Below are positions 1-10,910 of a stretch of 64,000 bases of DNA, one piece after another (the first letter of the stretch is position 1; every line of letters starts with the position of its first letter). Made by a program: the position numbers and the translations under genes. Under the pieces are notes generated by a model. The model ran no database searches. It saw nothing but the letters and a program-made list of their open reading frames with translations, and was not told the origin of the DNA. Source of the DNA: Protopterus annectens (Eukaryota; Chordata; Ceratodontiformes; Protopteridae). The stretch is taken from assembly GCF_019279795.1 (NCBI RefSeq), contig NC_056733.1, positions 1,121,293,362 to 1,121,357,361 of the forward strand. Reading direction: 5' to 3'.

Positions 1-1030
1 ATCAAAGCCTCAGTTATTTGCCCATTAAGATGCTCGTTTAGGCTCAAGGGCTGAATTCACTTTTGCTGGGCTTTAATCATCTTGAGGAAACCTTTCTCAG
101 GGCTAACTTGATGCTTAAGGCATCTTTCCTGAGTTAGACACCAAATGTTGGAGGTGACTGGGAAGAACAAGTTAATTGGGGACATTTTCCTGGGAGTGCA
201 ATGAGTTGGCTGACTTTAAGGATTCCATGTGGTATTCACTATCTGAGATGGTGGGTGGGCAGATTGGTGTGATGAGGGAGATGATTTGTCTGAGAATTGG
301 AACTGTCTAGAAATGGTAAAGACCTTGATGCGTCTATGGTGGCTTCAAAAAAAGCAGTTACTAGAAATTGGCAATCTATGTCTAAACCAGCTATACTAAC
401 AGTGGTGAAATTAGTAACAGAGATTAAAACAACTGGAATTGAGATCTTTAAAAAAAAAAAAAAAAAGGTAGGAGCAAACTACCTAGGAAAAATGGGAATC
501 GTGGGAACAGTGCTTACAGGGAAGGAATGAAGTTTAAAAGAAGACTGACTTAAATGAGGTATGTAATGTTTGACTGAAAACTATTGGGTTTGCAATGTAA
601 AATGCTTGCAACTAGGATTGTATCAGTGTGGTTTGTTTAAATTTATATAAATTTATGAATGCTCATGGTTCATTTATATAAATGTATGATTGCTTATGGT
701 GTACGTTTCTTTACATTATTCAATTCTAGCCCCTTTTTTAATGTTGCTCAGGTTATATATTGCTAGAGCAATATATGTTAAGTAAGTTAATGTTAATTTA
801 ATGCAGTTTGATTACCTTTGTAAAAATGTAAATTTGCGTATGCCACAAGTGATAATTTAGTAAAGCTTTTGAGAGGGGGGGGGGAAGCAACAGTGGAGCC
901 GGGCATACCACTGGGCTTTCACTCGCCTCAGGTGAGATGTCTGGCAGAGGCTGAACAGCATAAGAATCTGGCCTAGATTTCTATAATTACTTGTGTCTTA
1001 AGTGGTGGTTTAATAAAGATCTATTCATCT
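1..1030. other. Intergenic, AT-rich, no gene seen
   Basis: I see no recognisable coding region, RNA gene or named repeat here. The one open frame (297-530) ends in a lysine run encoded by an A tract and shows no domain. Positions 739-872 are the upstream member of a diverged direct repeat whose partner lies at 1413-1554. A short G tract lies near 877-886. Confidence 0.5.
739..872 (+). repeat. Diverged direct repeat, copy 1
   Basis: This segment and 1413-1554 share an ordered series of matches: TAATGTTGCT at the start, GGTTATAT, then a TTTGATTA box, AAATGTAAATTT, an AGTGAT box and an A/T-rich end. The repeats are in the same orientation and enclose a SINE. They could be ends of an unknown element or a segmental duplication. 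I cannot name the family. Confidence 0.45.
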
Positions 1031-1034
1031 ATCC

Positions 1035-1372
1035 TCAACCCCCTTTTCCCATGGACTCTGGGTGTCCCTTCAACAGTGACAATTCTCTCGAGCCAAGGTT
1101 TACACAGTCTGGTGGCTAGCCCTGCCGCATTAGTTATCTGTACCGCTCACTTCCACACACACTTGTACCTATGGCCAATTTAGAGTGTCCAGTTTACCTG
1201 CTGCATTTCTTTGAATGTGGAAGGAAACCAGAGCACCCAGAGGAAACTCGTGCGACCACAGGGAGGACATTCAGACTTTGCACAGAAGGCACTACAGCTG
1301 AGAATTGAACCAGAGAACTCCTTGCTGTGAGGCTATGATGTTGCCCACTGCACCACCATGGCCGTGTTCTTG
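1035..1372 (-). mobile_element. tRNA-derived SINE (V-SINE/L2-tailed type)
   Basis: Read on the minus strand, the sequence starts near 1372 with a tRNA-like head. It has an A-box-like TGGTGCAGTGG and a B-box-like GGTTCAATTCT, as in RNA polymerase III promoters. The body (about 1290-1170) has the phrasing of widespread vertebrate V-SINE/L2-tailed SINEs: a 'gtttcctctgggtgctctggtttcc'-like block, then CTCTAAATTGGCCATAGG. The 3' end near 1035 carries a GATGAATAGAT-type tail. A second, 5'-truncated copy lies at 3484-3735. The family assignment is from memory of consensus features. Confidence 0.75.
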
Positions 1373-1412
1373 TTTAACAAAGGTGTGGGGGGCAGGAATT
1401 CAATAATTTATG

Positions 1413-1554
1413 TAATGTTGCTTAGGTTATATGATATATAGCAGTATATGTGAAGTACAGTGTTTGTAAACCTGAGATTGTTAATACAGTTTGATTATTT
1501 TTATATAAATGTAAATTTACCAGTGTCGCGAGTGATGATTCATTAAAGGTGTTT
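1413..1554 (+). repeat. Diverged direct repeat, copy 2
   Basis: Downstream partner of the repeat at 739-872, in the same orientation. It begins TAATGTTGCTTAGG and ends with a GAGTGATGATTCATTAAAG block that matches AAGTGATAATTTAGTAAAG in the other copy. About 540 bp lie between the copies, including the SINE at 1035-1372. Confidence 0.45.
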
Positions 1555-1559
1555 TAAAA

Positions 1560-3480
1560 AATGATGCTTAAGGCCCCCTTCTCAAGAGAAATTCGTATTG
1601 CCTGAGGACTTCATTTTTTATATTTGAGAAACTAACATTGCCTCCTTTTGACCTGCCAACAAAGGCATATCTACAGTTTGTCATGTGGAAGTCAGTTTTT
1701 TGTAGCTACTATATCCACTAGGAGAGTTTCTTAATTTCATCCTCTTTTCTTTGCAGACTAACCCATTCCTTGTGCAAACGATAGCCACAGAAGCAAGTCT
1801 AAATCAACTTGTCAGTCTCTCTTCAACCTCCATATTTAAATCCCTGGAGAGTGCATGTTGCATGGTCCTAGATTTAGATGGAGCCATAGATTTTTAGATG
1901 CTCAGTTATTTTCCTTTGCCAAAAACAGATCAGCCTGAAAAGTATCCAGAGTCACCATGCCTGTGTGGCTGGCTGACTACATTTTTTTCTTGTATTTTAA
2001 TAATTATAAGGCAAACCCAAAGGACACTTTTTTTTCATGGGTTAGGTACATCCCCTTAGTCCCTTCCCCAAAGAGTACTGACACTTTTATTTGTGCTGCA
2101 GTGTCTTGGGCTTCATTGCATACTTTTGCAGGATACTACAAGCTGTATGAGATCCAAGTTCATTTCTACTTTTGTGTCTAATATAGACTCTTGATGCACC
2201 CCCAGACGCTGGGGACTCTTTCCTTTGGAAGTGGACGGACTGGATTGTGTGAAGTACAAAAGTTTTGAATGGTAGCTTTGTCATCAACATCCTTCAGTTT
2301 TATAGATGAAGTTCAGAGCTCTGACTTAGCTGGCAAAGCCAGAGGCCAGTGGCTTGCTGGGTAGCATCTGCTAGTTTTTTTTTTTTTTTTAATAAGTATT
2401 ACAACATTGTTATGTAAAATATATAAAAATGTATTTTAACATCCATGCTACACACAACTTCCACTCAGTCTGTGACATCCAGCAGTGTTATTCTGTAGGC
2501 AGTAGTAGTCTGTAGAAGGCCAACAGCTGTGAGGAACATTTAAAAAAAAAAAAAGTTGGTAAACACCCTAACATATATATGATTATTTATGTATTCCTTT
2601 TGGCAGAGTGCTTGTTCTGTGACCTTGCATTTTCTTTCTGTTACTGTGAATTGTGCACTCTGAGCAATTCCACTCCCACATTAAAGAAGCACCCTAAAAC
2701 ATTTTCATGTGCAGAGTAAAAACCTTCAAGTCATTTATTTGGAATAGGTATGTTTTTGGGAAGATGAGAACCTGCAATCGAAGTAGCACATTTCTGATGT
2801 AAGCAGAGATTGGAAGTCTTTGGGTACGCTAAACAGAGGCAGCACTTCATGGCCTTCACAGCTGTCAAGCTGGGTGGGCACAAGAATGATGCAAGCATGC
2901 AAAACTTTCATAAAACATCTTTTCACGTAAAATTGTTTCATGTGAAAGATAAAAGATCCAAAGAGCCACTGCACACCAGTGACAGTTTACATAAGGCAGA
3001 AACAGAATGCAGATGTGGCATTCCTTATGTCTTTTGAATGTCCTTCCCACCCCTTCCTCATGTAGTGTTACAAGAGGACACTTTTGGCTGTTAAGTCTGT
3101 TTGATATAGAAAAGCAGGGGAACACTGGAGGACTATATCTGGAGAGCTGGGGAGGTGTTGTGCATTGTGGTAGTAGTTTGGGCCTGATAGTAACCCCATC
3201 CTGCTGTTTTAAGTGAATGAACATGGATCATGATTTCTCTTTAAGTACGGACAGTTTCTTTTAAAGGCTGTAGGTAAAAGTGAAAATGCTATGCATTCTG
3301 GGTAATAGGCGGATGCTACACTGCACCAGAGTCTAGATTTGTTAGTCATTTTTAAGGGCTGCCCTATATTTTCTAAGAATTCCTGCTGTAAAAGTCCAGT
3401 CTTACTGTCAGAGTTAAGAAAAATTAGCTGATTTAGTGCCTGCCCTGTTTAATGCAGCTAGCATCAGTTACCCAGAGATT
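1560..3480. other. Intergenic, no gene seen
   Basis: No domain-bearing frame, RNA gene or recognised repeat. T- and A-rich tracts occur near 2376-2391 and 2541-2554. The open frames on both strands between 2087 and 3224 overlap each other and show no protein-like motif, so I treat them as chance. Confidence 0.5.
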
Positions 3481-3483
3481 AAT

Positions 3484-3735
3484 CCGTCCATCCACAACCC
3501 GTTTTTGCACATGAGGATCAGGGTGTCACTTCAGTGAGTCATTTAGAGCTAAGGTTTGCACTACCAGGTTGCTAGCCTGCTGCTGTTCTTTCACACCACA
3601 CACTCGCACAGTCACACCTATGGCCAATTTAGTGTGTCCAGTCCATCTACAGTATGTCTTTAGAATGAGAGAAGAAACAAGTGCACGCAGAGGAAATCTA
3701 CACGAACACAGGGAGGACACTGGTGCAAGTACAAA
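3484..3735 (-). mobile_element. tRNA-derived SINE, 5'-truncated copy
   Basis: This is the same family as 1035-1372, in the same orientation. It shares the CTAAATTGGCCATAGG core, the 'gctagcaacctggtagtgcaaacctt'-like middle block and the 'gggttgtggatggacgg'-like tail. The tRNA-like head with the polymerase III boxes is missing beyond about 3735, so this copy is truncated and should not be transcribable. Confidence 0.7.
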
Positions 3736-3739
3736 CAGT

Positions 3740-5600
3740 ACTCTAGTACAAGTTCCCTTTTAAGACGTGGATATTTAAATTGCTGTTTAAATGGATGATA
3801 CTTTTTGTATGATCCATGTAAGCCTTCAGGGACCTGACCCAGGTGAAGTAGGCACATAGGAAGCCTACTAAATCTCCATTGATAATGTCATGATTAAGTT
3901 GCTAGGGAATTATTTTGCTTGATAGGCCAAGGACATCCTATTTCAGAAAAGGGATATACATTGGGTTACGTATCTGTCACTACATCTGGTTTTGTTGTGA
4001 TCGTGTGTATTTAGGTCCCTAGAACAGGTGTTTAGCACTTGTTTTGGGGTGAAGTGTGTGCTGGGTCATCCATAGCATGGAAAGCTAAGCAGAGATCACC
4101 CTCTAGGAGTCTGTGTATAATATTGAGTATGGGGACAGCTTTTTAGCCTTTCAGAGTAACTAAGGGTTCTGAGATCTGAGATTGATTGAACATTCCAGTT
4201 AGATTCTGCAGAGGAAGGTTTGATTTGAGTAGTCATTACAACTTTACCCATTGGGGGGGCTTGAGGCATTCCACTTTGACGCAGTACAGGTATTCAGTGG
4301 AGGGCGATGTACAACATACAGGTTGGTAATGTGCTTGGCTTTATCAGGTTGTATTCTCTCAATAGCCTTTATATACCTGTGTGGGTGAAGGTGCAGGAGA
4401 TCCTTTTATTTAGGTGGGAGTGCAGTCACAACAGCTACCTGGATGGTGGCTGCACCATTCTCCGTTTTCATCTAACAGTAAAGGTCATGCTTCTGCTTAG
4501 GAAGTGATGCTTGCAGTCAGCCAGGTAGTTGCCAGGCACTGTGGGAAGACAGATCATTAAATACTAGTGTCTTGTAAATGTTTATAGACTATCACCTGAT
4601 AGCTGCTGCATGTCATATTGCAGGTTTTGTTTGTATTGGGTGTTAAGAATTAAAAATTTTAAAAGTAAAATAAAGTCCTATACAACTGTTTTTTCTAAAA
4701 GCTATTACCTTTAATACTTACATAGTTTTCACTTCAATTGCAGGAGAACTAACTGCCTCCCTCATTGCCTCAGACCCTAAAATACAAAGCTCAGAGCCAC
4801 GATGCATGCAGTACAGGACCGCTGTAAGGTAAGCAAGCACCAAGCTGCAGAGGAACAATGCACACTGTACCCTACAGTTGCACAACAAACTGGTCTGGTG
4901 ACTTGCGCAGACTTCAGTTAACTCTGAATGTCTCAATGCATCAACAGATCGTAAAGATATGATCTGAGACTTTATACTGTCTGCTAGTTAGAACCCAAAA
5001 ACCAACAAACTAGGACCCACTCCTGGTCATTTGTTGGACCAGGCTTTGACAATAAGTCTGCAGTATTTGTAGAAATGCAATCAGATTTATTTGGGTACAG
5101 AATTAAAGAAGTGCAACGCACATGTGATAGTGGCCCTTACTTCACCAGCTATTGCTTTCACCTTCCTATATATTTTTTTTATAGTTTTTCTGTTGATGCG
5201 TACTTGTATACTTTTTGCTGCATCTCTTCCCTTTCTGTTCCTGGGTTCATATACAACTTTTGGTGGTCTTTTGATGTGATTCCAGTCATACTTGTTAATG
5301 GAAACAGTCTGGCTGTGAGCTGAATGGTCATCTGCCTTAATTTTGTGATTGAGCCCCTTTGATATCTTAAAATCTGAGCCTTGCTTTTGGCACTTACCCA
5401 GAGTATGGTACAAACACAGATAAGTAATAGAAATATCTTTGAGGGTAGCGTATAAAAGTCTCTTGGCAGGTAGTATGCCTGAGTGTATGCACTACTTTCA
5501 TAGGCTTGTATTAGGCTAATTACCACCAGGGTCTTTACATGCCTAGTCGTGCAACCCAACTCAGTTTTATCCCAGAGTTCCTTGGATACCTATATGATGG
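3740..5600. other. Intergenic, no gene seen
   Basis: I recognise no gene or repeat in this stretch. The longest frames (minus strand 5087-5413 and 5179-5559) overlap each other and have no domain, so I do not call them. Confidence 0.45.
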
Positions 5601-5609
5601 CGTATGTTT

Positions 5610-5770
5610 GTTTTACATTTTATTTTTTTATTTTACATTTGTTGACCGGGCTAGTCTAGCTGGAGACATGTCCATTTTCAGTAGAGGCCCAGGGAGAAAA
5701 GCTCCGAGAATAATACAGATTTTCTTTACAAAGTTTAAAAAACAGGAGTTATACAGATAACAGAGATAGC
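5610..5770 (-). mobile_element. L2-like LINE 3' end fragment
   Basis: On the minus strand the segment contains GGAGCTTTTCTCCC followed by CTGAAAATGGACATG, and it ends in an AAATGTAAAATAAA-type tail near 5610. The same ordered blocks occur at the 3' end of the larger L2-like copy at 24870-26700. Only the 3' end is present, as is usual for 5'-truncated LINE copies. A short coding tail similar to the other copy may be included. Confidence 0.5.
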
Positions 5771-5829
5771 AAAATTACAAAAATTTTTTTTTTTTTTCAA
5801 TAGTACAAATTGGTGTTATCATGTTAGTA

Positions 5830-6132
5830 AGGAGGTAGCTAAGGGCTGAGTTGGTATGTTGGATAGAGGTCGACAGTAAGTAAATGAGTCCTTGTCAGAG
5901 ACATGGGGACCACATCTGAGGTGATTTTGAGCTTTCCATCCAGTGATCAAGGTCCCTTTTGAGTAAGGTCAAGCATGAACCCTGCTTCATGTAGATGGGA
6001 AGCTTTTTCCATAGTGTGGGACTCCTTTGAGAGACATCTGTTCCTCCAGCAGGTTCTATTTATGTTGCAGACAGTTCAGGTCCTTGGATCTGGTGTTTCC
6101 GGTTTAGTTTGTCTTGCAGATGTGCAAGAGAT
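5830..6132 (-). mobile_element. CR1-like LINE copy 1, segment i (3' region)
   Basis: This is the 3' part of a minus-strand LINE. It aligns by eye with 34260-34450 of LINE copy 2: both have TTTCCATCCA.TG, then a 'cttgctTCATGT..ATagaAAGC' block, then a cysteine/leucine-rich stretch near the end of the RT ORF. The LINE is interrupted at 6132 by PLE1 and resumes at 10252. Coding content is decayed. Confidence 0.6.
6120..6132 (+). repeat. PLE1 target-site duplication, left
   Basis: The 13-bp word ATGTGCAAGAGAT lies immediately before PLE1 and recurs at 10252-10264 immediately after it. If one copy and the PLE are removed, the surrounding LINE sequence becomes continuous. This supports a true duplication made on insertion. 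Confidence 0.8.
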
Positions 6133-6998
6133 CCCAAAAAAGGCAGTCCCACACACCAGTCCGTAATAGCAAGGCACAAAACTGTGTTCAGTCAGCGACA
6201 GTGTAAGTAAAAGGTAGTTTGTTTAAACCTTGTTACAAAATAGATTTCAGTTGATTAAGTGCTTTCATTTCCACTCTGGAAACTTCTTCAGAATAATGAA
6301 ATCACATGTGCGGACATATTTATACTTAATTTAAAGTCCAATTCATTCCAGTTACGTCATTAATTGGTTTAGTTTAATTAAAGGCATAGTACAGAATGTT
6401 AAAAAATGTGTATATACATCGTGACATAAAAAGTAAATATAAACTTGATAACATTATAAAGCCAAAATCACATATGTCTGGCATCATAGAGTTCAATAAC
6501 CATTGTTAAAAAGTAGTTCTAAAAACGCTAAATTTAATACTACAAACTAGACCTATTCTATAGTATACTGTCTAAATTCATCCATATAAATATAAATAGA
6601 TATGTTAAAATATGTTTAAAAAATTTAAGATATGAAATGTGATAAATACAACAAATGTAATGTCTATATAATACATAATACAAGACAAAGAATTGATACT
6701 TCATGTTTCCACAGTACAAAGTCGTAACTAAAATTTGTTCACGTTGTTACTTAATATTTAATTGTCATTTTATTCATTTTGTTTGTATTATTTTATTTTG
6801 TTTTACTTTATTAGCTCTTAATCTTAAGGCTGGTAGAAGCGATACGTGGTCATTCATCCCAGGGGGTTTGTTCGAATCCAAACGTAGCTGCCAAATTAGT
6901 TCTCAAAAACACAATTTATTTTCCCAGTCTCCCCCTCTACTATCTCTGGGGACTATTTCCAAAATCCAAAATTTAAAGTTGGCTTCTGTACATGACAA
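6133..6998 (-). repeat. PLE1 inverted pseudo-LTR copy
   Basis: This is an inverted copy of PLE1 from the last third of the GIY-YIG domain to near the 3' end. For example, the left end 'gcaaggcacaaaactg' is the complement of 'cagttttgtgccttg' near 10121-10137, and 6981-6998 is the complement of 9343-9360. The left copy lacks the terminal hairpin part (10186-10251). The two arms differ by scattered substitutions and small indels, so the structure is not recent. Confidence 0.85.
6262..6291 (-). ncRNA. Hammerhead-core-like hairpin, inverted copy
   Basis: On the minus strand this reads CTGAAGA, then a stem TTTCCA..TGGAAA, then GAAAGC. CTGANGA and GAAA are the two conserved core boxes of hammerhead ribozymes, and Penelope elements are known to carry such ribozymes. 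I could not find a convincing stem I or stem III with a UH cleavage site, so I call it core-like only. Confidence 0.4.
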
Positions 6999-7289
6999 TA
7001 TGATATCCTTTTAGAGCAGGAGGGGCCCAGGAGGTCCGAAAGGATCCAGAACTTACCCACTCATCCAACATATGCACAAGTTATGCAGAAATACCTTGAG
7101 AGACCTCAGGGGAATCAGCATTACTGAGCAGGGATACTATACTACTACCTGATTTAATCAGCACTGAGAATTTTGAGATGGACATGGAACAAGGTAGGGT
7201 ACACCATATTAGTATTAATACTCACAACAGTGTTATTAATCAACAAAATGGAGAGTTTTTATTTATAATTACACTGACATTAAAATTGA

Positions 7290-9442
7290 GGACAGACATT
7301 TTTCTTTATTTAAAAAGGGCTTCACTTTTGTTCCAGTCGGAAAACTAGATTTGGCTGAAATTACTCTAGACGTGAAATTATTTACGAGAAAGTTAAATTT
7401 GGAGGCATTGGCCTCCAGTAAGGAGGTTCAAAATGATTTGCCCACTAGACCTTATGGTGAGTTGGTGAGGGAAAAGTACATACAATCCCCCCGTACACAA
7501 TGACATCAGTAACTTTGAGAAAGTTTTAATAAAAGAAATAGTTTATCTTTTTTTATTTTGATAGTAACTAATTTCATTTTAACCTAAACTCTGGGGAAAG
7601 GGCGACTTTGGATGAAATTCTACAACACAACTCGGATAGAAGAATTATGAAGCCCGATAAAGCGGGTGGGGTTATTTTAATGAGCAACTGGTCCTATATT
7701 ACTAAAATGATGGAAATCTTGGACACACAGGGACGATACACCATTATTTCAAGGAACAAACTTAACATAGCATATAAAAAGATAGATCTTATTATTGAGG
7801 ATAATTTATTACAAGGTTTAATTGATGACAAGTTATATAGATTTTTTTAAGGTCGACAAACCTTTTCTTTCTACCATGTTTGGTATCCCCAAGGTGCACA
7901 AAGATAGTACAAACCCACCTTTAAGACCTATTGTGACATCAGACGGCTCCAAAACCCAACCACTAGCAATCTATGTGGACACCAAATTGAAGCCCTTCTA
8001 TAAATTATACCCACACATTTTGATTCCTGGGATTTGTTAAACAAAATTAACCAACTACAGTACCAATCCCAATGCTCATTTCTCACTGTAGATGTAAAGG
8101 ATTTGTTTTCCGTCATTCCACACAATACAGGTTTAGTGTGGTTTGAACACATGTTAACTGAATTCAAATTTCTTAATGAACACGAATTTAGACTTGTATT
8201 AGAGAATACAGAGTTGGTTCTCAAAAACAATTTCATTTACTTCCAGGGAGACATTTTTCAACAGTTGGAGGGTGTGGCTATGGGGGCAGCATGCGCCCCC
8301 ATTTACGCCAACATAGTCATGTTATACTGCGAGTTACATTTTGTTTTTACTTCATTTATAGACAATATTGTTAAATATTTTCATTTTTTGGACGATATAT
8401 TTATAGTTTGGAAGGGTACTCAGGATGATTTCAAAAGTTATGGAATTGTTTTACAGCTCTACCACGTTTCTTAGTTTTACACATGAACTTAGCTACATCT
8501 AAGTAGTGTCTCTCATCTGTGTTATCTCAAAAGATATTTTAAATGAGAAATGTGTCGAAAAATTTACAGGAAGACTTGTTTTTCTAATTCGTATCTACAT
8601 TACAATAGTCACCACCCCCCTTTTACAGAAGAAGAACATCATAAAAGGACAAATGGTTAGGGTGGCAAGAATGACCGCCAAATATGTAGATTTCATAAAC
8701 GAAATGGAATATGTACATAACCTCTCTCCAAGAATAATTTATCCTGATTCTCTTAAGGAGGAGGTGATTAAGAGGTGTGGGGTACAAGATTTGTACACTT
8801 ATTGAACTTCAAACACAACACAGCGAACATTGGTTACAACACAATTGGTAAGGGTGAAAATGGGGGGACTTGTACAAAGAAAGATACTAATCCCTTTTTA
8901 GTTATGACATATAATTCAGACACTACCCTGAGGGCCATTGTCAAGACATGGGACATGTTTAAGAGTATGCCCAACAGGTTAGAAGTATTTGATGGGCATT
9001 TGTGTATAGCTTTAGAAGGGGCCTTAATCTTAAAAAAATATTTTTGAGAAGACCAGACAGGAGAATAGTGATGAAATGTATAACAAAAAGGGAACTTGCC
9101 ATTGTGGAAGATGCTCCCAATGCATTTTTGTAACTAACGAGGGATTTACTATTACTCACTATCCCATTTACAATTAAGAGCAAACACTACACTTGTTACA
9201 CAAAAGGGATTGTATATTTAGCTTACTGTATATTCTGTTGGGCTTATGTGGGAAAAACGGCAAGACATTTCTGTCAGAGGATATATGAACACATGTATGA
9301 TGTCAACAGAAAAAGGGAAACAAATGCACTTTACAGACATACCTTGTCATGTACAGAAGCCAACTTTAAATTTTGGATTTTGGAAATGGTCCCCAGGGAT
9401 AGTAGAGGGGGAGACTGGGAAAATAAATTGTGTTTTTGAGAA
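7290..9442 (+). pseudogene. PLE1 polyprotein: RT plus GIY-YIG endonuclease, frameshifted
   Basis: Fragments in shifting frames give the order of a Penelope protein. The N-terminal motif FTFVPVGKLDL (about 7320-7360) is followed by a KPDKAGGV block near 7650. Next come FGIPKVHK near 7877, the RT motif DVKDLFSVIPH near 8090, GVAMGAACAP near 8270 and the catalytic FLDDIF near 8385. A cysteine cluster CHCGRCSQC (about 9097) precedes the GIY-YIG domain at about 9206-9440, which has GIVYLAYC, then YVGKT, then RIYEH. At least four frame changes and internal stops break it. The natural stop is near 9437. The protein would copy and insert the element by target-primed reverse transcription. Confidence 0.85.
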
Positions 9443-10017
9443 CTAATTTGACAGCTGCATTTGGATTTGAACACGCCCCCTGGGATGGATGACCACGTAT
9501 CACTTCTACCAGACTTAAGATTAAGAGCTAATAAAGTAAAACAAAATGAATAAAATGACAATCAATTAAATATTGGGAAGTAACGTGAACAAATTTTAGT
9601 TATGACTTTGTACTGTGGAAACATGGTGTCAGTTCTTTGTCTTGTATTATGTAGTATATAGACATTACATTTGTTGCATTTATTTATCACATTTCATATC
9701 TTAAAATTTTTTTAAACGTATCTATTTATGTTTATATGGATGGATTTAGACAGCATACTATAGGATAGGTCTAGTTTGTAGTATTAAATTAATGTTTTTT
9801 AGAACTTTTTAACAATGGTTATTGAACCCTATGATGCCAGATATATGTGCTTTTGGCTTTATAATGTTAAGTTTATATTTACTTTTGTGTCACGATGTGT
9901 ATATACACATTTTTTAACATTCTGTACTATACCTTTAATTAAACTAAACCAATTGATGACTTAATTGGAATGAATTGGACTTTAAGTATAAATATGTCCA
10001 CACGTGATTTCATTATT

Positions 10018-10047
10018 CTGAAGAAGTTTCCACAGTGGAAATGAAAG
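10018..10047 (+). ncRNA. Hammerhead-core-like hairpin in PLE1 3' region
   Basis: The order is CTGAAGA, a stem built from TTTCCAC and GTGGAAA, then GAAAGC. In hammerhead ribozymes the core is CUGANGA, stem II, GAAA, and position 7 may be any base, so the A here is allowed. The matching site of PLE2 (62491-62516) keeps the hairpin with a different stem sequence, which suggests selection on RNA shape. A cleavage site and flanking stems I and III were not found. It may be a degenerate ribozyme or a structural element for reverse transcription. Confidence 0.45.
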
Positions 10048-10185
10048 CTCTTAATCAACTGAAATTTATTTTGTAACAAGGTTGAAATAAACTATCTTTT
10101 ACTTACACGGTCGCTGACTGAACAGTTTTGTGCCTTGTTGCTATTACGGACTGTGTGGGACTGCCTTTATTGGGATCCTGTTAAG

Positions 10186-10226
10186 CGGAGAAAACTTTGA
10201 GTTACTAAAGCTTTTTTTGTTCTCCG
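10186..10226 (+). other. PLE1 terminal hairpin
   Basis: CGGAGAA at 10186-10192 pairs with TTCTCCG at 10220-10226. An inner AACTTT/AAAG arm could lengthen the stem. It lies about 25 bp before the 3' end of the element and is absent from the inverted left copy. A 3' RNA hairpin is a plausible recognition site for the element's own RT, as known for other target-primed elements. That role is inferred. Confidence 0.45.
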
Positions 10227-10251
10227 TTCATCCATTCTTTGGTGTTTATAC

Positions 10252-10594
10252 ATGTGCAAGAGATGCATCAGAGCTGGATTTGAGGATGCCTTTTATATGC
10301 CAAGCATAGCTCGCTTCTGTGTAATCTGTAGGGGACCGGAGTACAGAGAGACTACCTTTATGGTGATCTGTTTTGGACAGGGTATTTATACCCTGAAATC
10401 TGTAGGTGCCTGGTTAGGTAAATGCTAATGAGGGCATTGTAATCAATGATGGGTCTGATGAGGTCTGAATAGAGTGGTACTGTTACTTCCTTGGACTTGG
10501 ATGCCACACCCTTGCTTATGAGTTGGATGACCTAGTGATTTTTTTTTCTCTCTTGGCTATGAGTTGGTTGAATGCCAGATTACTGTATACATAT
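10252..10594 (-). mobile_element. CR1-like LINE copy 1, segment ii
   Basis: The first 13 bases (10252-10264) are the right copy of the PLE1 target duplication. The block AGTGGTACTGTTAC..TTGGACTTGGATGCCACACCC.TTGCTTATGAG matches the same block at 34750-34800 of LINE copy 2, in the same orientation. This places it in the C-terminal part of the RT ORF. DIRS copy A interrupts the LINE at 10594. Confidence 0.65.
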
Positions 10595-10910
10595 GATGTT
10601 CTTAGTGTTTCACTGTTGCAGTCATCACATTTGGGTTATCCCTGCTAGGGTAACCCTCGGCCGGCCCGAATACCAGAGACTTAGTATTTCTGCGTCGGTT
10701 GTTATCACATGAGGACTGACTTCAGGTTATCAGTAGTATAAAGTAAGACAGTCAACGCCATTACATCAGTCTTTCTTGCCGTGGAGCCCGAAGCAGAAGC
10801 AGTTCACACGAGTGCCGGTCGGCCACTACCTGAGTTTTCATCTCCGAATTGAAGTTGAAGTCTTCTAAAGCTAAGTACCCCATTGGGGATCCTTTTTTTT
10901 GCACTAACTG

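Larger units (their letters stand above)
6133..10251 (+). mobile_element. Penelope-like element PLE1, full-length but decayed
   Basis: The element carries a reverse transcriptase followed by a GIY-YIG endonuclease, which defines endonuclease-bearing Penelope-like elements. It has an inverted copy of its own 3' end at the left (6133-6998 against about 9344-10177), a structure known for Penelope pseudo-LTRs. A perfect 13-bp target duplication flanks it. It sits inside CR1-like LINE copy 1. The coding region is broken by several frameshifts, so the copy should be inactive. Near the right end there is a hammerhead-core-like hairpin (10018-10047) and a terminal hairpin (10186-10226). Confidence 0.88.

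Noticed and set aside
1300..1372. A functional tRNA gene at the SINE heads (also 58559-58630)
   Set aside because: Box A and B motifs are present, but no cloverleaf forms, and the sequence continues into a SINE body.
5087..5559. Two minus-strand open frames of 108 and 126 codons
   Set aside because: They overlap in different frames, have no domain, and lie in AT-rich intergenic sequence.
9980..10110. A complete, active hammerhead ribozyme in PLE1
   Set aside because: The core boxes and stem II are present, but I could not pair a stem I or stem III or place a UH cleavage site. It is reported as core-like only.
10454..10475. CTGATGA in GGGTCTGATGAGGTCTGAATA as a hammerhead ribozyme
   Set aside because: There is no GAAA box after a pairing stem, and the sequence lies in the LINE RT region, so the word is by chance.
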